From assembly GCF_005503015.1 (NCBI RefSeq), contig NZ_SCOL01000001.1, forward strand, positions 248,001 to 312,000: a stretch of 64,000 nt of DNA. Direction: 5' to 3'. Shown here in pieces: positions 37,737 to 49,019 of the stretch; the first letter of the stretch is position 1, and the number at the start of each line of letters is the position of its first letter. Below the pieces are notes generated by a model that saw only the letters and a list, made by a program, of their open reading frames with translations, was not told the DNA's origin and ran no database searches. The translations under genes and the position numbers were made by a program. This stretch comes from Bacillus sp. E(2018). GTDB lineage: Bacteria; Bacillota; Bacilli; Bacillales; Fictibacillaceae.

Positions 37737-38783
37737 ATGCGCAAAATGATGAAGTCAGGAGCACCGCTTATCATATTATCAGCTTCATTGCTGGTATCAG
37801 GTTGCGGACTATGGGGAGAGAAAGCAGGAAATGAGCTTGATCCCCCTAAAGTGAATTATGTGAAAGAGGGTCAGTCGCTCGATAAGAAGGATAAAGCAGC
37901 GAGTGCAGAACAAACGAATAAACGTCAGCTGTTTTTATTCGACAGTAACGGCATGGTTGTCCCGCAAGTCCTTGCTCTTCCAAAGAACGATGAAACAGCG
38001 AAGCAAGTACTGCAGTACCTGGTTAAGGATGGTCCTGTAAGCAATCTGCTACCTAACGGTTTTCAAGCTGTTCTGCCGGCAGATACTGAAGTGTTGTCGG
38101 TAAATATTAAAAAGGGAACAGCTACAGCAAATTTTTCAAAAGAATTTACGGAGTATAACGCAGCAGATGAAATGAAGATCTTGCAAGCTATTACTTTTAC
38201 ACTTACTCAGTTTGATAACATAAAGAAGGTTAAAATTCAGATCGCAGGAAAGAACCAAAATTCAATGCCTGTTAACAATACACCAGTGGGTGATGGTGTG
38301 AGCCGAGTCGACGGTATAAATCTTGAAAATGGCAGTGTCGCAGATATCACAAATAGTGAACTTGTAACGCTCTATTTCTTGGCACAGACACAGGATCAAA
38401 CGTATTATGTACCTGTAACACGCCGAGTTGCAAAAGAAGGAACAGATAAGGTTACCGCAACGATCGAGCACCTAATTGATGGGCCTTCTGCAGAAAGCAG
38501 CCTTTTAACAGACTTTAGAACAGATGTAAAATTGTTAAGCACACCTGTCGTCAAAGATGGTGTTGTTACGCTTAATTTTAATGGAGCTCTGCTAGATAAC
38601 AAAGAAGAAAGCATGATTGCAGATGAAGTGTTAAATTCCATTGTACTTTCTCTTACAGAACTTTCTGAAGTGAAAAAAGTAGCGATTAAAGTGGATGGGA
38701 AATCTAAAATATTTAATGAAAAAGGGAAAGAACTCACAGCCCCAGTTTCAAGACCTAAAGAAGTGAATACAGGTGAATTTTAA
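37737..38783 (+). CDS. gerM: Sporulation/germination lipoprotein GerM
   Basis: 348 residues. Needed in B. subtilis for engulfment-stage envelope assembly and germination. A lipoprotein signal ends in LLVSGCG, so the mature protein is anchored at Cys about 23. Two GerMN domains follow (about residues 85-185 and 235-340), each with an FxxxxxxxNAADEMKILQAITFTL-like or IADEVLNSIVLSLTEL block. ATG at 37737 after GAGGAGGG; the open frame runs 21 codons further up. rph, its usual next gene, is missing. Confidence 0.9.
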   Translation: MRKMMKSGAPLIILSASLLVSGCGLWGEKAGNELDPPKVNYVKEGQSLDKKDKAASAEQTNKRQLFLFDSNGMVVPQVLALPKNDETAKQVLQYLVKDGPVSNLLPNGFQAVLPADTEVLSVNIKKGTATANFSKEFTEYNAADEMKILQAITFTLTQFDNIKKVKIQIAGKNQNSMPVNNTPVGDGVSRVDGINLENGSVADITNSELVTLYFLAQTQDQTYYVPVTRRVAKEGTDKVTATIEHLIDGPSAESSLLTDFRTDVKLLSTPVVKDGVVTLNFNGALLDNKEESMIADEVLNSIVLSLTELSEVKKVAIKVDGKSKIFNEKGKELTAPVSRPKEVNTGEF

Positions 38784-38806
38784 AATCAAATAGGTTGTGA
38801 TACAGT

Positions 38807-38836
38807 AAAGAGGCGAATATTCGTCTCTTTTTTTAT
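38807..38836 (+). terminator. Terminator after gerM
   Basis: AAAGAGGCGAA / TTCGTCTCTTT stem followed by T run. Confidence 0.85.
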
Positions 38837-38852
38837 TGCTCTGTTGTTTTGA

Positions 38853-39112
38853 AAGTAGTTGATTTCCGTTTCAGGTGTCTCGCTTTCCGCGGGGCGATCG
38901 GTGAGCCCCTTGCCGCTTTGCGCCTTTAAGGGTCTCACCCGTCTAGTTACAGTCGCTAGCCCCTCGAGGTCAAAAGCTAAACGGTCAAGAAGGCAAAATG
39001 CGCCTTCATAGCCCATTCAACTTTTGCTTGTCGGGTCTGAACAAGCCACTTTCACTTTTGAACTGACCGCTCGTCCCGCAGGAGTCTCAAACCTTACACT
39101 CCAATCAACTTT
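38853..39112 (+). repeat. Composite interspersed repeat, long copy 2
   Basis: Starts AAGTAGTTGATTTCC and ends CACTCCAATCAACTT. Outer blocks (TCGCTTTCCGCGGGGCGA, GGTGAGCCCCTTGCCGC, GTCCCGCAGGAGTCTC) are those of the copies at 16294 and 63142, in inverted order; an inner module of about 150 bases (GTCTAGTTACAGTCGC ... CCCTCGAGGTCAAAAGC ... TTTTGCTTGTCGGGTCTGA) is shared with 3513-3743. The rest of the 546-base gap, 39113-39329, holds nothing I can support apart from the ribosome site of the next gene. Confidence 0.8.
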
Positions 39113-39329
39113 GTCGACGATGAGAATGAACATGCAAAAGTAACAATCTTTTGCAAGCGAAATGAGAAGAGCTTTGGACAACCTTTGTACTTTTAAAGTA
39201 TTTGATTCCGCTTTATGTCCCTCGCATTCCAAATGGGAGGCGTACATTTTATAGTTGAAGACGCTTCACCAAATGACAGTAATATCACAATCCTATAGAA
39301 AAACTTTTTACAAAACGGAGGCGTACCTA

Positions 39330-39938
39330 ATGAAAATTTTAGTTGCAACAAAAAATAAAGGTAAAGCAAAAGAATTTCAATCGATGTTTGAAAGTCTTGG
39401 GGTTGAGATCCTTTCTTTAAACGATATTGAAGGAAGTCCGGACGTTGAAGAAACAGGTATCACGTTTGAAGAGAATGCTATTTTAAAGGCTGAAACCATC
39501 TCTAAACAGATGAATATTCCTGTTATTGCTGATGACTCAGGATTAGAAATTCATGCGTTAGAAGGACGACCTGGCGTTTATTCTGCTAGATATGCAGGTA
39601 TACATAAAAGTGATGAAGAGAACATGAACAAAGTTTTAGAAGAACTTCAGGATGTTGAAGATAACAATAGAAACGCTCAATTTGTATGTGCTTTGGCTTT
39701 TGCGAGACCTCAAAAAGAAACGTTAGTTGTAAAAGGGGAATGCAAAGGTCAGATTTTAAGAGAAAAGAAAGGAACGGAAGGTTTTGGGTATGATCCGATT
39801 TTCTTTCTTCCTCAATTAAATTGTTCGATGGCAGAGTTAGCAAAAGAAGAAAAGAATAAAATTAGTCATAGAGCCCTAGCTTTGGAAAAACTAAAAAAAC
39901 TGATCAATGAGGAGGATCTCTTATGGGAAAAGCCTTAA
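39330..39938 (+). CDS. ysnA: XTP/dITP diphosphatase (RdgB/HAM1 family)
   Basis: 202 residues. Hydrolyses non-canonical purine nucleoside triphosphates such as dITP and XTP. MKILVATKNKGKAKEF at the N-terminus, VIADDSGLEIHALEGRPGVYSARYAG across two blocks (catalytic DDSGL), and GTEGFGYDPIFF and SHRALALEK near the end are diagnostic. ATG at 39330 with GGAGG at 39318-39322; the frame is open 25 codons further up without a ribosome site. It overlaps the next gene by 16 bases. Confidence 0.93.
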   Translation: MKILVATKNKGKAKEFQSMFESLGVEILSLNDIEGSPDVEETGITFEENAILKAETISKQMNIPVIADDSGLEIHALEGRPGVYSARYAGIHKSDEENMNKVLEELQDVEDNNRNAQFVCALAFARPQKETLVVKGECKGQILREKKGTEGFGYDPIFFLPQLNCSMAELAKEEKNKISHRALALEKLKKLINEEDLLWEKP

Positions 39939-40453
39939 TCGTTAGTGATAGTCACGGGTTAACAGATGAGTTAGAAACGTTAAAGAGCCGCTATCATAAT
40001 AAAGTAAATCTAATGATTCATTGCGGTGATTCAGAGCTTTCGACAGCATCTAAAGAAATGTCTGGATTTGTAACGGTTAAAGGAAATATGGATTATTTAG
40101 GCGATGATTTTCCTAATGAAGCCATTGAGTTGTTAGGAGATACATGTATATATATAACACATGGTCATTTATACGATGTAAAAATGTCCTATCTTTCACT
40201 CGCATACAGGGCAGAAGAAACAGGGGCAACTATTGCCTGTTTTGGGCACTCGCATGTAGCTGAAGCTTTTGAGCGTGAGGGAATGATCTTTATCAATCCA
40301 GGTAGTATCAGGCTGCCTAGAGGTTCATTTGAAAAGACGTATGCGTTATTAGAGATTGAAAACAACAGGATTTCGGTAAGTTTTTATTCACTTGATGGAA
40401 TACGTATCGATCAGTTAAGCAGAACATTTGAGAAAAAAACGGTTAAAAAATAA
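39923..40453 (+). CDS. ysnB: YfcE/MJ0936 family metallophosphoesterase
   Basis: 176 residues. Metal-binding motifs in order: SDSHG, HCGDSE, KGNMD, ITHGHLYDV and CFGHSHVAE, with NPGSIRLPRG near the end. Calcineurin-like phosphodiesterase; natural substrate not known. GAGGAGGATC lies inside the end of ysnA, and the overlap shows translational coupling. Same pair in B. subtilis. Confidence 0.9.
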   Translation: MGKALIVSDSHGLTDELETLKSRYHNKVNLMIHCGDSELSTASKEMSGFVTVKGNMDYLGDDFPNEAIELLGDTCIYITHGHLYDVKMSYLSLAYRAEETGATIACFGHSHVAEAFEREGMIFINPGSIRLPRGSFEKTYALLEIENNRISVSFYSLDGIRIDQLSRTFEKKTVKK

Positions 40454-40471
40454 AAAAGTTGAGAAAATGGG

Positions 40472-40500
40472 TTGACTATAATTTAGATATCATGTATATT
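40472..40500 (+). promoter_or_regulatory. Sigma-A promoter of the tRNA pair
   Basis: TTGACT (40472-40477), 17 bases, TATATT (40495-40500), 34 bases before tRNA-Gly. Confidence 0.65.
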
Positions 40501-40534
40501 TAGTTATGTCGTCGCGACAAGGTCTAAATTGTCT

Positions 40535-40608
40535 GCGGGTGTAGTTTAGTGGTAAAACAAGAGCCTTCCAAGCTCTGGTCGTGAGTTCGATTCTCATCAC
40601 CCGCTCCA
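40535..40608 (+). tRNA. tRNA-Gly (anticodon TCC)
   Basis: Seven-base acceptor GCGGGTG pairs with CACCCGC; D-arm with GTTTAGTGGTAAAAC; anticodon stem AGAGC/GCTCT with loop CTTCCAA (TCC, reads GGA/GGG); T-loop GTTCGATTC. CCA is encoded (40606-40608). 74 bases. Confidence 0.97.
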
Positions 40609-40703
40609 TTTGTTTTTCTCACGTTCAAATGGTCCATGAAAAGTTACATCTGAAGTAAACAGATCTTACAATTTAAATGCATGATAAAAAATATATTTGT
40701 ATC

Positions 40704-40777
40704 CACAGTCGACGGGTGGAACAAATCACTGTGTGCCCGCAGCGCATGGTAATTGCGGAAAGCGCCATTGCTATGCG
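40704..40777 (+). ncRNA. Structured spacer RNA: H-type pseudoknot plus long hairpin
   Basis: Between the two tRNAs (40609-40797). CACAGT (40704-40709) pairs with ACTGTG (40728-40733); the loop segment CGGGTG (40713-40718) pairs with TGCCCG (40734-40739), giving a compact H-type pseudoknot with an A-rich loop GAACAAATC. It is followed by a 14-bp hairpin (40743-40777; CGCAT ... ATGCG, apex GCG-GAAAG-CGC). I recognise no known riboswitch or ribozyme. It could be a processed sRNA, a cis element for tRNA maturation, or a riboregulator without a gene. Confidence 0.4.
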
Positions 40778-40797
40778 AAAGGGGCTCCAATACATAT

Positions 40798-40874
40798 GTC
40801 CCAGTAGCTCAGCCGGATAGAGCATACGCCTTCTAAGCGTACGGTCGGGAGTTCGAATCTCTCCTGGGACGCCA
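40798..40874 (+). tRNA. tRNA-Arg (anticodon TCT)
   Basis: Acceptor GTCCCAG/CTGGGAC; D-arm GTAGCTCAGCCGGATAGAGC; anticodon stem TACGC/GCGTA with loop CTTCTAA (TCT, reads AGA/AGG); T-loop GTTCGAATC; encoded CCA at 40872-40874. 77 bases. Confidence 0.97.
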
Positions 40875-40900
40875 TAATACTTACATAAAACAACTTTTCG

Positions 40901-40945
40901 ACACGCTTGAAATCCTCAATTATAGGATAACAAGCGTGTTTTTTT
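40901..40945 (+). terminator. Terminator of the tRNA transcript
   Basis: ACACGCTTG (40901-40909) pairs with CAAGCGTGT (40931-40939), with inner ATCCT/AGGAT, followed by a T run. Confidence 0.88.
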
Positions 40946-40953
40946 CATTTTAT

Positions 40954-40967
40954 TGAAAGCGCTTTAT
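40954..40967 (+). promoter_or_regulatory. Weak cre-like site upstream of ilvE
   Basis: TGAAAGCGCTTTAT matches the cre core (AAAGCGCTTT palindrome) but misses the final CA. It lies about 125 bases before the ilvE promoter. In B. subtilis CcpA activates the ilv-leu operon from an upstream cre, so the position is suggestive only. Confidence 0.3.
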
Positions 40968-41079
40968 AAATGTTTACAATGCGACGCGTTAAAGCTTCAA
41001 AACCTTATGGGCATGGGAATGAAAGCGTGTACAAAATAACTGAAAAGTCAGAATTTAATAATTAATACAAAATTCGTGG

Positions 41080-41108
41080 TTGATTCTTTAATAAGATGGG
41101 CGTAATAT
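41080..41108 (+). promoter_or_regulatory. Sigma-A promoter of the ilv-leu operon
   Basis: TTGATT (41080-41085), 17 bases, TAATAT (41103-41108); transcription would start near 41115, some 60 bases before ilvE. Confidence 0.6.
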
Positions 41109-41126
41109 TGTCAACAATTATTAAAT

Positions 41127-41141
41127 TATTTTTAAAAAATT
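41127..41141 (+). promoter_or_regulatory. Candidate CodY box
   Basis: TATTTTTAAAAAATT matches the CodY motif AATTTTCWGAAAATT at 12 of 15 positions and lies just after the predicted transcription start. The surrounding DNA is AT-rich, so a chance match is possible. Confidence 0.35.
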
Positions 41142-41177
41142 CAAATAATTCAAATTGACAAGTAAAGGAGGATCACG

Positions 41178-42080
41178 ATGCAGGAGCAATGGGTTTACGT
41201 TAATGGTGAGCACGTATTAAAGGACGACGCCAAAGTCTCGGTTTACGATCATGGATTTTTATATGGAGATGGGGTGTTTGAAGGTATTCGAGTCTATAAC
41301 GGAAATGTATATCGACTAGATGAACATCTTCAGCGTTTATACGAATCAGCTCAATCCATTATGCTGACAATTCCACACACTAAAGAAGAACTAACAGACA
41401 TCATCGTTCAAACGCTCCAGAAAAACAAATATCGTGATGCTTATATTCGATTAGTTATCTCACGAGGAAAAGGAAACTTAGGGTTGGACCCTTTTACATG
41501 TGGCCAACCGGGAGTCATTGTCATTGCAGAACAGCTTGCACTATTTCCTAAAAAACTTTATGAAACAGGTTTAGAGATCATAACGGTGGCAAGCAGAAGA
41601 AACCGACCGGATGTGTTAAGTCCTAAAGTTAAATCGCTAAACTACCTAAACAATATCTTAGTTAAGATCGAGGCTAGCCTTGCGGGAGTTAGTGAAGCTT
41701 TGATGCTGAACGATCAAGGGTACGTGGCGGAAGGTTCTGCAGATAATGTGTTCATCATCAAAGGGAATACGATCAAAACGCCGCCTGGATACTTAGGAGC
41801 TCTAGAAGGAATTACTCGAAACGCGATTGTAGAGATCGCACGAGCACAAGGATACAACATGGTAGAAGAACCATTCACAAGACATGATGTTTATGTGGCA
41901 GATGAAGTATTCCTCACTGGAACTGCAGCTGAAGTTATTGCAGTAGTAAAAGTTGATGGAAGAGTAATCGGAAACGGAGCACCAGGAGAACATACGAACA
42001 AACTTTTAAAATCCTTCAGAGAAAAAGTAGTTGAAGAAGGAGTTAAGGTGTATCCGAACCAAGCCGTTCAAGCTGGATAA
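41178..42080 (+). CDS. ilvE: Branched-chain amino acid aminotransferase (class IV)
   Basis: 300 residues. Last step of valine, leucine and isoleucine synthesis, PLP-dependent. VYDHGFLYGDGVFEGIRVY is the fold-IV N-terminal mark, SPKVKSLNYLNNILVKIEA holds the PLP lysine (about residue 155), and EGSADNVFIIKG and FLTGTAAEVIAVVKVDGR bind substrate. AAAGGAGG precedes the ATG. First gene of the operon, 24 bases before ilvD. D-amino acid transaminase is a related possibility, but context argues for IlvE. Confidence 0.92.
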   Translation: MQEQWVYVNGEHVLKDDAKVSVYDHGFLYGDGVFEGIRVYNGNVYRLDEHLQRLYESAQSIMLTIPHTKEELTDIIVQTLQKNKYRDAYIRLVISRGKGNLGLDPFTCGQPGVIVIAEQLALFPKKLYETGLEIITVASRRNRPDVLSPKVKSLNYLNNILVKIEASLAGVSEALMLNDQGYVAEGSADNVFIIKGNTIKTPPGYLGALEGITRNAIVEIARAQGYNMVEEPFTRHDVYVADEVFLTGTAAEVIAVVKVDGRVIGNGAPGEHTNKLLKSFREKVVEEGVKVYPNQAVQAG

Positions 42081-42104
42081 AAGAGGTATAGGAGTGTTAC
42101 AGAT

Positions 42105-43772
42105 ATGCGCAGTAATATGATCAAGCAAGGAATCGATAGAGCCCCGCACAGAAGTCTTCTCCACGCAGCGGGAGTTGCACCAGAGGATATGGATAAACCT
42201 TTTATCGGTGTTTGTAATTCCTATGTTGATATTATTCCGGGGCATATGCATCTAAACAAAGTAGGTGAATGGGTAAAAGAAGCCATTAGAGAAGCTGGTG
42301 GAATTCCGTTCGAGTTTAATACGATCGGTGTAGATGATGGAATTGCGATGGGCCATATCGGCATGAGGTATTCACTTCCAAGCAGAGAGGTCATCGCAGA
42401 CGCAGCAGAAACGGTTATCAACGCCCATTGGTTCGACGGTGTGTTCTACATACCTAACTGTGACAAGATTACGCCTGGAATGTTAATGGCAGCTGTAAGG
42501 ACGAATGTTCCTGCCGTATTTGTTTCAGGTGGTCCAATGGAAGCCGGAAAGTCTATGGCTGGAAAATCTCTATCTCTTGCCTCGGTATTTGAAGGAGTAG
42601 GTTCTCACTTAGCCGGAAAGATGACGAGAGAAGAATTATTAGAACTTGAAACGAGTGCTTGCCCGACTTGTGGATCATGCTCAGGTATGTTTACAGCCAA
42701 CAGCATGAATTCCATTATGGAAATGCTAGGAATCACTTTACCTGGTAATGGTACGATCGTAGCTACCTCTGACGAAAGAAGAGAACTGATCAAAGAGGCA
42801 GCAACGTCACTTATGGATCTTGTGAAAAATAATATAAAACCTAGAGATATTATAACGAAAGAAGCAATTGATGATGCATTTGCATTAGACATGGCGATGG
42901 GCGGCTCGACGAACACTGTTCTTCATATGCTTGCGATCGCAAATGAAGCTGAGATTGATTATGACTTATCATCAATCAACGAGATCGCAGAGCGTATTCC
43001 TTATTTATCAAAGATCAGTCCTGCATCAGATTATTCCATGCAAGATGTTCACAGAGCCGGTGGTGTCAGTGCAATCATCAATGAACTCTGTAGAATGGAA
43101 GGTGCCATCCATAACGATCGGTTAACGATAAGTGGAGAAACGTTAGAGCACCGAGTCCGGCATGCAGAAATTTTAGATGATGATGTTATTCGTAGGAAAG
43201 ATAACGCTTACTCACCGGTAGGCGGTTTATCAATACTTTATGGAAACATTGCGCCGGATGGCTGTGTAATCAAAGTAGGTGCAGTTGACCCTTCTATAAA
43301 AACATTTCAAGGCGAGGCGATCGTCTATGAATCTCAAGAAGAAGCGATCGAAGGCATTAATAATGGTGAAGTAAGAGAAGGGCATGTCGTTGTCATTCGA
43401 TATGAAGGGCCTAAAGGGGGACCAGGTATGCCGGAGATGCTCTCTCCCACTTCAGCTATTGCTGGAAGAGGATTGAGTACGAAAGTAGCACTAATCACGG
43501 ATGGCAGATTTTCTGGGGCGTCTCGGGGAATCTCTATCGGTCATATCTCGCCAGAAGCGGCACAAGGCGGTCCTATCGCGTTCGTGAATAACGGTGATCC
43601 AATCTTAATTGATCTAGTGAATAGAACGATTCATGTTTTACTAGCGGAAGAAGACTTAATAGAACGAAAAGAAGGTTGGGTGAAGCCAGAGCCGAAGATC
43701 AAAAAAGGCTACCTCGCGCGCTATGCGGCGCTTGTAACATCAGCTAATACTGGAGGAATTTTGAAAATTTAA
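42105..43772 (+). CDS. ilvD: Dihydroxy-acid dehydratase
   Basis: 555 residues. Makes the 2-keto acids for valine and isoleucine; iron-sulfur enzyme. Cluster and substrate motifs [10 protein letters not shown] and [18 protein letters not shown] are intact, as are [18 protein letters not shown] and [23 protein letters not shown] (two blocks, active-site serine). Start ATG with GTATAGGAG. Followed not directly by ilvB but by a T-box, which divides the operon into two control units. Confidence 0.96.
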   Translation: MRSNMIKQGIDRAPHRSLLHAAGVAPEDMDKPFIGVCNSYVDIIPGHMHLNKVGEWVKEAIREAGGIPFEFNTIGVDDGIAMGHIGMRYSLPSREVIADAAETVINAHWFDGVFYIPNCDKITPGMLMAAVRTNVPAVFVSGGPMEAGKSMAGKSLSLASVFEGVGSHLAGKMTREELLELETSACPTCGSCSGMFTANSMNSIMEMLGITLPGNGTIVATSDERRELIKEAATSLMDLVKNNIKPRDIITKEAIDDAFALDMAMGGSTNTVLHMLAIANEAEIDYDLSSINEIAERIPYLSKISPASDYSMQDVHRAGGVSAIINELCRMEGAIHNDRLTISGETLEHRVRHAEILDDDVIRRKDNAYSPVGGLSILYGNIAPDGCVIKVGAVDPSIKTFQGEAIVYESQEEAIEGINNGEVREGHVVVIRYEGPKGGPGMPEMLSPTSAIAGRGLSTKVALITDGRFSGASRGISIGHISPEAAQGGPIAFVNNGDPILIDLVNRTIHVLLAEEDLIERKEGWVKPEPKIKKGYLARYAALVTSANTGGILKI

Positions 43773-43784
43773 AACAATAAAACG

Positions 43785-44082
43785 ATGACGGAGAACAATG
43801 GTAGATGTGGGATACACAGAGAGCCGGTGGTTGCTGTGAACCGGTTATTCCTAATACCAGGACATCCCTCCTGAGTGTCCTTTTGAAAGTTTCTTAGTAG
43901 GAAGGGCCAAGCGATAAGACCATTATTTATCGCTTGTTATCAAATGACGATTATTTCGTCTTGAGGCAGTTCTTGCGTAAAATGAGCAAAAACTGTGAAT
44001 TAGGGTGGTACCGTGGAAAAAATGAACTTTTTCACCCCTTTGGATAGGATTGACCTGTCCATTTGGGTGGAGAAGTTTTTTT
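43785..44082 (+). promoter_or_regulatory. T-box leader in front of ilvB, specifier read as Ile (ATC)
   Basis: T-box bulge AGGGTGGTACCGTGG at 44002-44016; terminator AACTTTTTCACCC (44025-44037) with GGGTGGAGAAGTT (44065-44077) and T run. Stem I apical part AGAGAGCCGGTGG ... GTGAACCGG is typical. Aligning the 3' side with the pheS leader (GAA-TTC-ACTCCGGAGT against GAC-ATC-CCTCCTGAGT) makes ATC the specifier, so tRNA-Ile. B. subtilis ilvB uses a Leu codon (CTC). Confidence 0.85.
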
Positions 44083-44198
44083 ATTGGTTTTTTTATACGT
44101 TGTTGCCCTCTGGTTATTTCTCAAGATGTTTAAGAGCAACAACTGATGCCCCAATATCTTTTACTAAATAAAGGTTCGAAGTTAAAGGAGGAATGAAA

Positions 44199-45917
44199 AT
44201 GAAGGCCAGTTGGGTGGCTGAGAAAAAATCAGTCGAAACTTCATTAGTCTCTGGTGCTGAACTATTTATTCAAGGGTTGCAGAATGAGAAAGTTGAAGTT
44301 CTGTTTGGTTATCCAGGAGGTGCTGTGCTTCCAATCTATGATGCCCTCTACAAATCAGAGATGAAACATGTTCTAACGAGGCATGAACAAGGAGCGATTC
44401 ATGCTGCACAAGGCTATGCAAGAGTAACAGGGAAGCCAGGTGTGGTGTTAGCGACTTCAGGGCCAGGTGCAACCAACCTTGTTACAGGTATTGCAGATGC
44501 GATGATTGATTCCATTCCTCTTGTTATCTTCACGGGTCAGGTAGCAACGACTGTGATTGGTACAGATGCTTTTCAAGAAGCGGACATCGTCGGGATCACC
44601 ATGCCGATCACAAAACATAATTATCAAGTTCAACGAGCAGAAGACCTGCCGAGAATTATGAAAGAAGCCTTTCATATAGCGAACACTGGAAGAAAGGGCC
44701 CGGTACTGATCGATATCCCGAAAGATGTTGCAGTTAAAACAGCCGAAGTTAAAGAGGTTGCGGGTATTCATCTTCCGGGTTATCAGCCGACATTAAAGCC
44801 TAATATTCTTCAAGTAAAAAGGTTGAACGAAGCTTTGTTGCAAGCGGAAAGACCTGTCCTCTTAACAGGTGCGGGAGTGCTGGCGGCGAGTGCTGAAAAA
44901 GAGTTAGTGGCGTTCGCGGAATATCACCAGATACCTGTTGCCCAAACCCTTTTAGGCCTTGGAGGATTTCCGGCTGAACACCCGCTTTGCTTAGGAATGG
45001 CAGGAATGCATGGCACCTATGCGAGCAACATGGCACTTTATGACTGCGATCTGTTAATAGGTGTTGGTGCTAGGTTTGATGACAGGTTAACCGGAAACCT
45101 GGATCATTTTGCTAAAAAGGCAGTGGTTGCGCATATCGATATTGATCCAGCTGAAATCGGAAAAAATGTCCCAACTGAAATTCCCATTGTGGGTTGTGCG
45201 AAAGAAACACTTTCCGCATTAAACCAGACGAGGGGCGATAAAGGAGACTATAACGAGTGGGTTATTCAACTCACGAAGCACAAGACTGAATTTCCGCTTA
45301 CGTATAAAACAGATGAATCAGAATTGAAACCACAAAAATTGATGCAGATTCTTCATGATGTTACGAAAGGAGAGGCCATCGTTTCAACTGATGTAGGACA
45401 GCACCAAATGTGGGCAGCTCAATACTATACGTTTTTAGAGTCGAACAGATGGATAACGTCTGGAGGACTTGGAACGATGGGTTTTGGATTTCCTGCAGCG
45501 ATCGGAGCAAAAGTTGGAAAGCCGGAGCTCCCGGTAATAGCAGTTGTTGGAGATGGCGGTTTTCAGATGACGCTTCAAGAACTCGGAGTTCTCCAAGATT
45601 GGGAGCTTCCGGTCATCGTCGTGATTGTGAACAATAAATCACTTGGGATGGTTAGACAGTGGCAAGAAATTTTTTATGAAAAGCGATTCTCTCACTCTTT
45701 GCTTGATATCCAACCAGACTTTGTAAAGCTAGCATCAGCCTACGGAATCGATGGAAAACGCGCTGAAACAGAAAGTGATGTAAGAGAAGCTTTAACGTTA
45801 GCTCTTGCGTCCAAAAAACCATTTGTTCTTGATTGTGTTGTTACTGCTGATGAGAATGTCTATCCGATGATCGCTCCTGGAAAAGGACTACATGAAATGA
45901 TTGGAGTGAGAGGATGA
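44199..45917 (+). CDS. ilvB: Acetolactate synthase large subunit
   Basis: 572 residues. Condenses pyruvate with pyruvate or 2-ketobutyrate; ThDP, FAD and Mg. [17 protein letters not shown] and [18 protein letters not shown] (catalytic glutamate) near the N-terminus, [12 protein letters not shown] in the FAD domain, and [17 protein letters not shown] (ThDP motif GDG...N) near residue 445. ATG at 44199, seven bases after AAAGGAGG; the ATG two codons earlier is too close. Overlaps ilvN by four bases. Confidence 0.96.
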   Translation: MKASWVAEKKSVETSLVSGAELFIQGLQNEKVEVLFGYPGGAVLPIYDALYKSEMKHVLTRHEQGAIHAAQGYARVTGKPGVVLATSGPGATNLVTGIADAMIDSIPLVIFTGQVATTVIGTDAFQEADIVGITMPITKHNYQVQRAEDLPRIMKEAFHIANTGRKGPVLIDIPKDVAVKTAEVKEVAGIHLPGYQPTLKPNILQVKRLNEALLQAERPVLLTGAGVLAASAEKELVAFAEYHQIPVAQTLLGLGGFPAEHPLCLGMAGMHGTYASNMALYDCDLLIGVGARFDDRLTGNLDHFAKKAVVAHIDIDPAEIGKNVPTEIPIVGCAKETLSALNQTRGDKGDYNEWVIQLTKHKTEFPLTYKTDESELKPQKLMQILHDVTKGEAIVSTDVGQHQMWAAQYYTFLESNRWITSGGLGTMGFGFPAAIGAKVGKPELPVIAVVGDGGFQMTLQELGVLQDWELPVIVVIVNNKSLGMVRQWQEIFYEKRFSHSLLDIQPDFVKLASAYGIDGKRAETESDVREALTLALASKKPFVLDCVVTADENVYPMIAPGKGLHEMIGVRG

Positions 45918-46432
45918 GACGTATCATTTCAGCAACGGTTCTAAACGAAAGTGGTGTATTGAATCGTTTGACCGGATTGCTGACAAAACGCCAGTTCAAC
46001 ATAGAGAACATTACGGTTGGACATACAGAAGATCCAGCCGTTTCAAAAGTAACATTAACGGTTTGGGTAGAAGATGATCGTAAAGCTGAACAACTTGTTA
46101 AACAGCTTCATAAGCAGATTAATATTCTAAAAGTTCGTGATCTGACAAACATGGCACTCGTTTCTAGAGAACTTGCGCTCATCAAAGTTCTAACAACACC
46201 TGATACGCGCAGCGAGATCAAGATGTTGATCGAGCCATTTCGAGCAACCGTCCTTGATGTTTCACTCGAAAACGTAACGCTTGAAGTTACAGGGGATGGA
46301 GAAAAGATAGATGCGTTGATCGAACTGTTGCGTCCGTATGGAATCAAAGAGATTTCAAGGACGGGTGTTACGGCTATACCCCGCGGAACACAAAAGAAAG
46401 TACTTGAGCTTCACCCCTATTCTATTATGTAA
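45914..46432 (+). CDS. ilvN: Acetolactate synthase small (regulatory) subunit
   Basis: 172 residues. Two domains: the N-terminal ACT domain ([22 protein letters not shown], about residues 3-75) that binds valine, and the C-terminal regulatory domain ([16 protein letters not shown], about 88-160). It stimulates IlvB and confers feedback inhibition. Start ATG overlaps the ilvB stop (ATGA), showing translational coupling. Also called ilvH. Confidence 0.95.
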   Translation: MRRIISATVLNESGVLNRLTGLLTKRQFNIENITVGHTEDPAVSKVTLTVWVEDDRKAEQLVKQLHKQINILKVRDLTNMALVSRELALIKVLTTPDTRSEIKMLIEPFRATVLDVSLENVTLEVTGDGEKIDALIELLRPYGIKEISRTGVTAIPRGTQKKVLELHPYSIM

Positions 46433-49001
<2,569 letters not shown>

Positions 49002-49019
49002 ATTTAGGAGGGATGTTAG

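Noticed and set aside
40711-40740. T-box in the tRNA spacer, because of GGGTGGAAC
   Set aside because: The required ACC-CG part of the T-box bulge is absent, there is no Stem I, and no terminator or gene follows.
41155-41160. TTGACA before ilvE as a -35 element
   Set aside because: It is only about 18 bases from the start codon, leaving no room for a -10.
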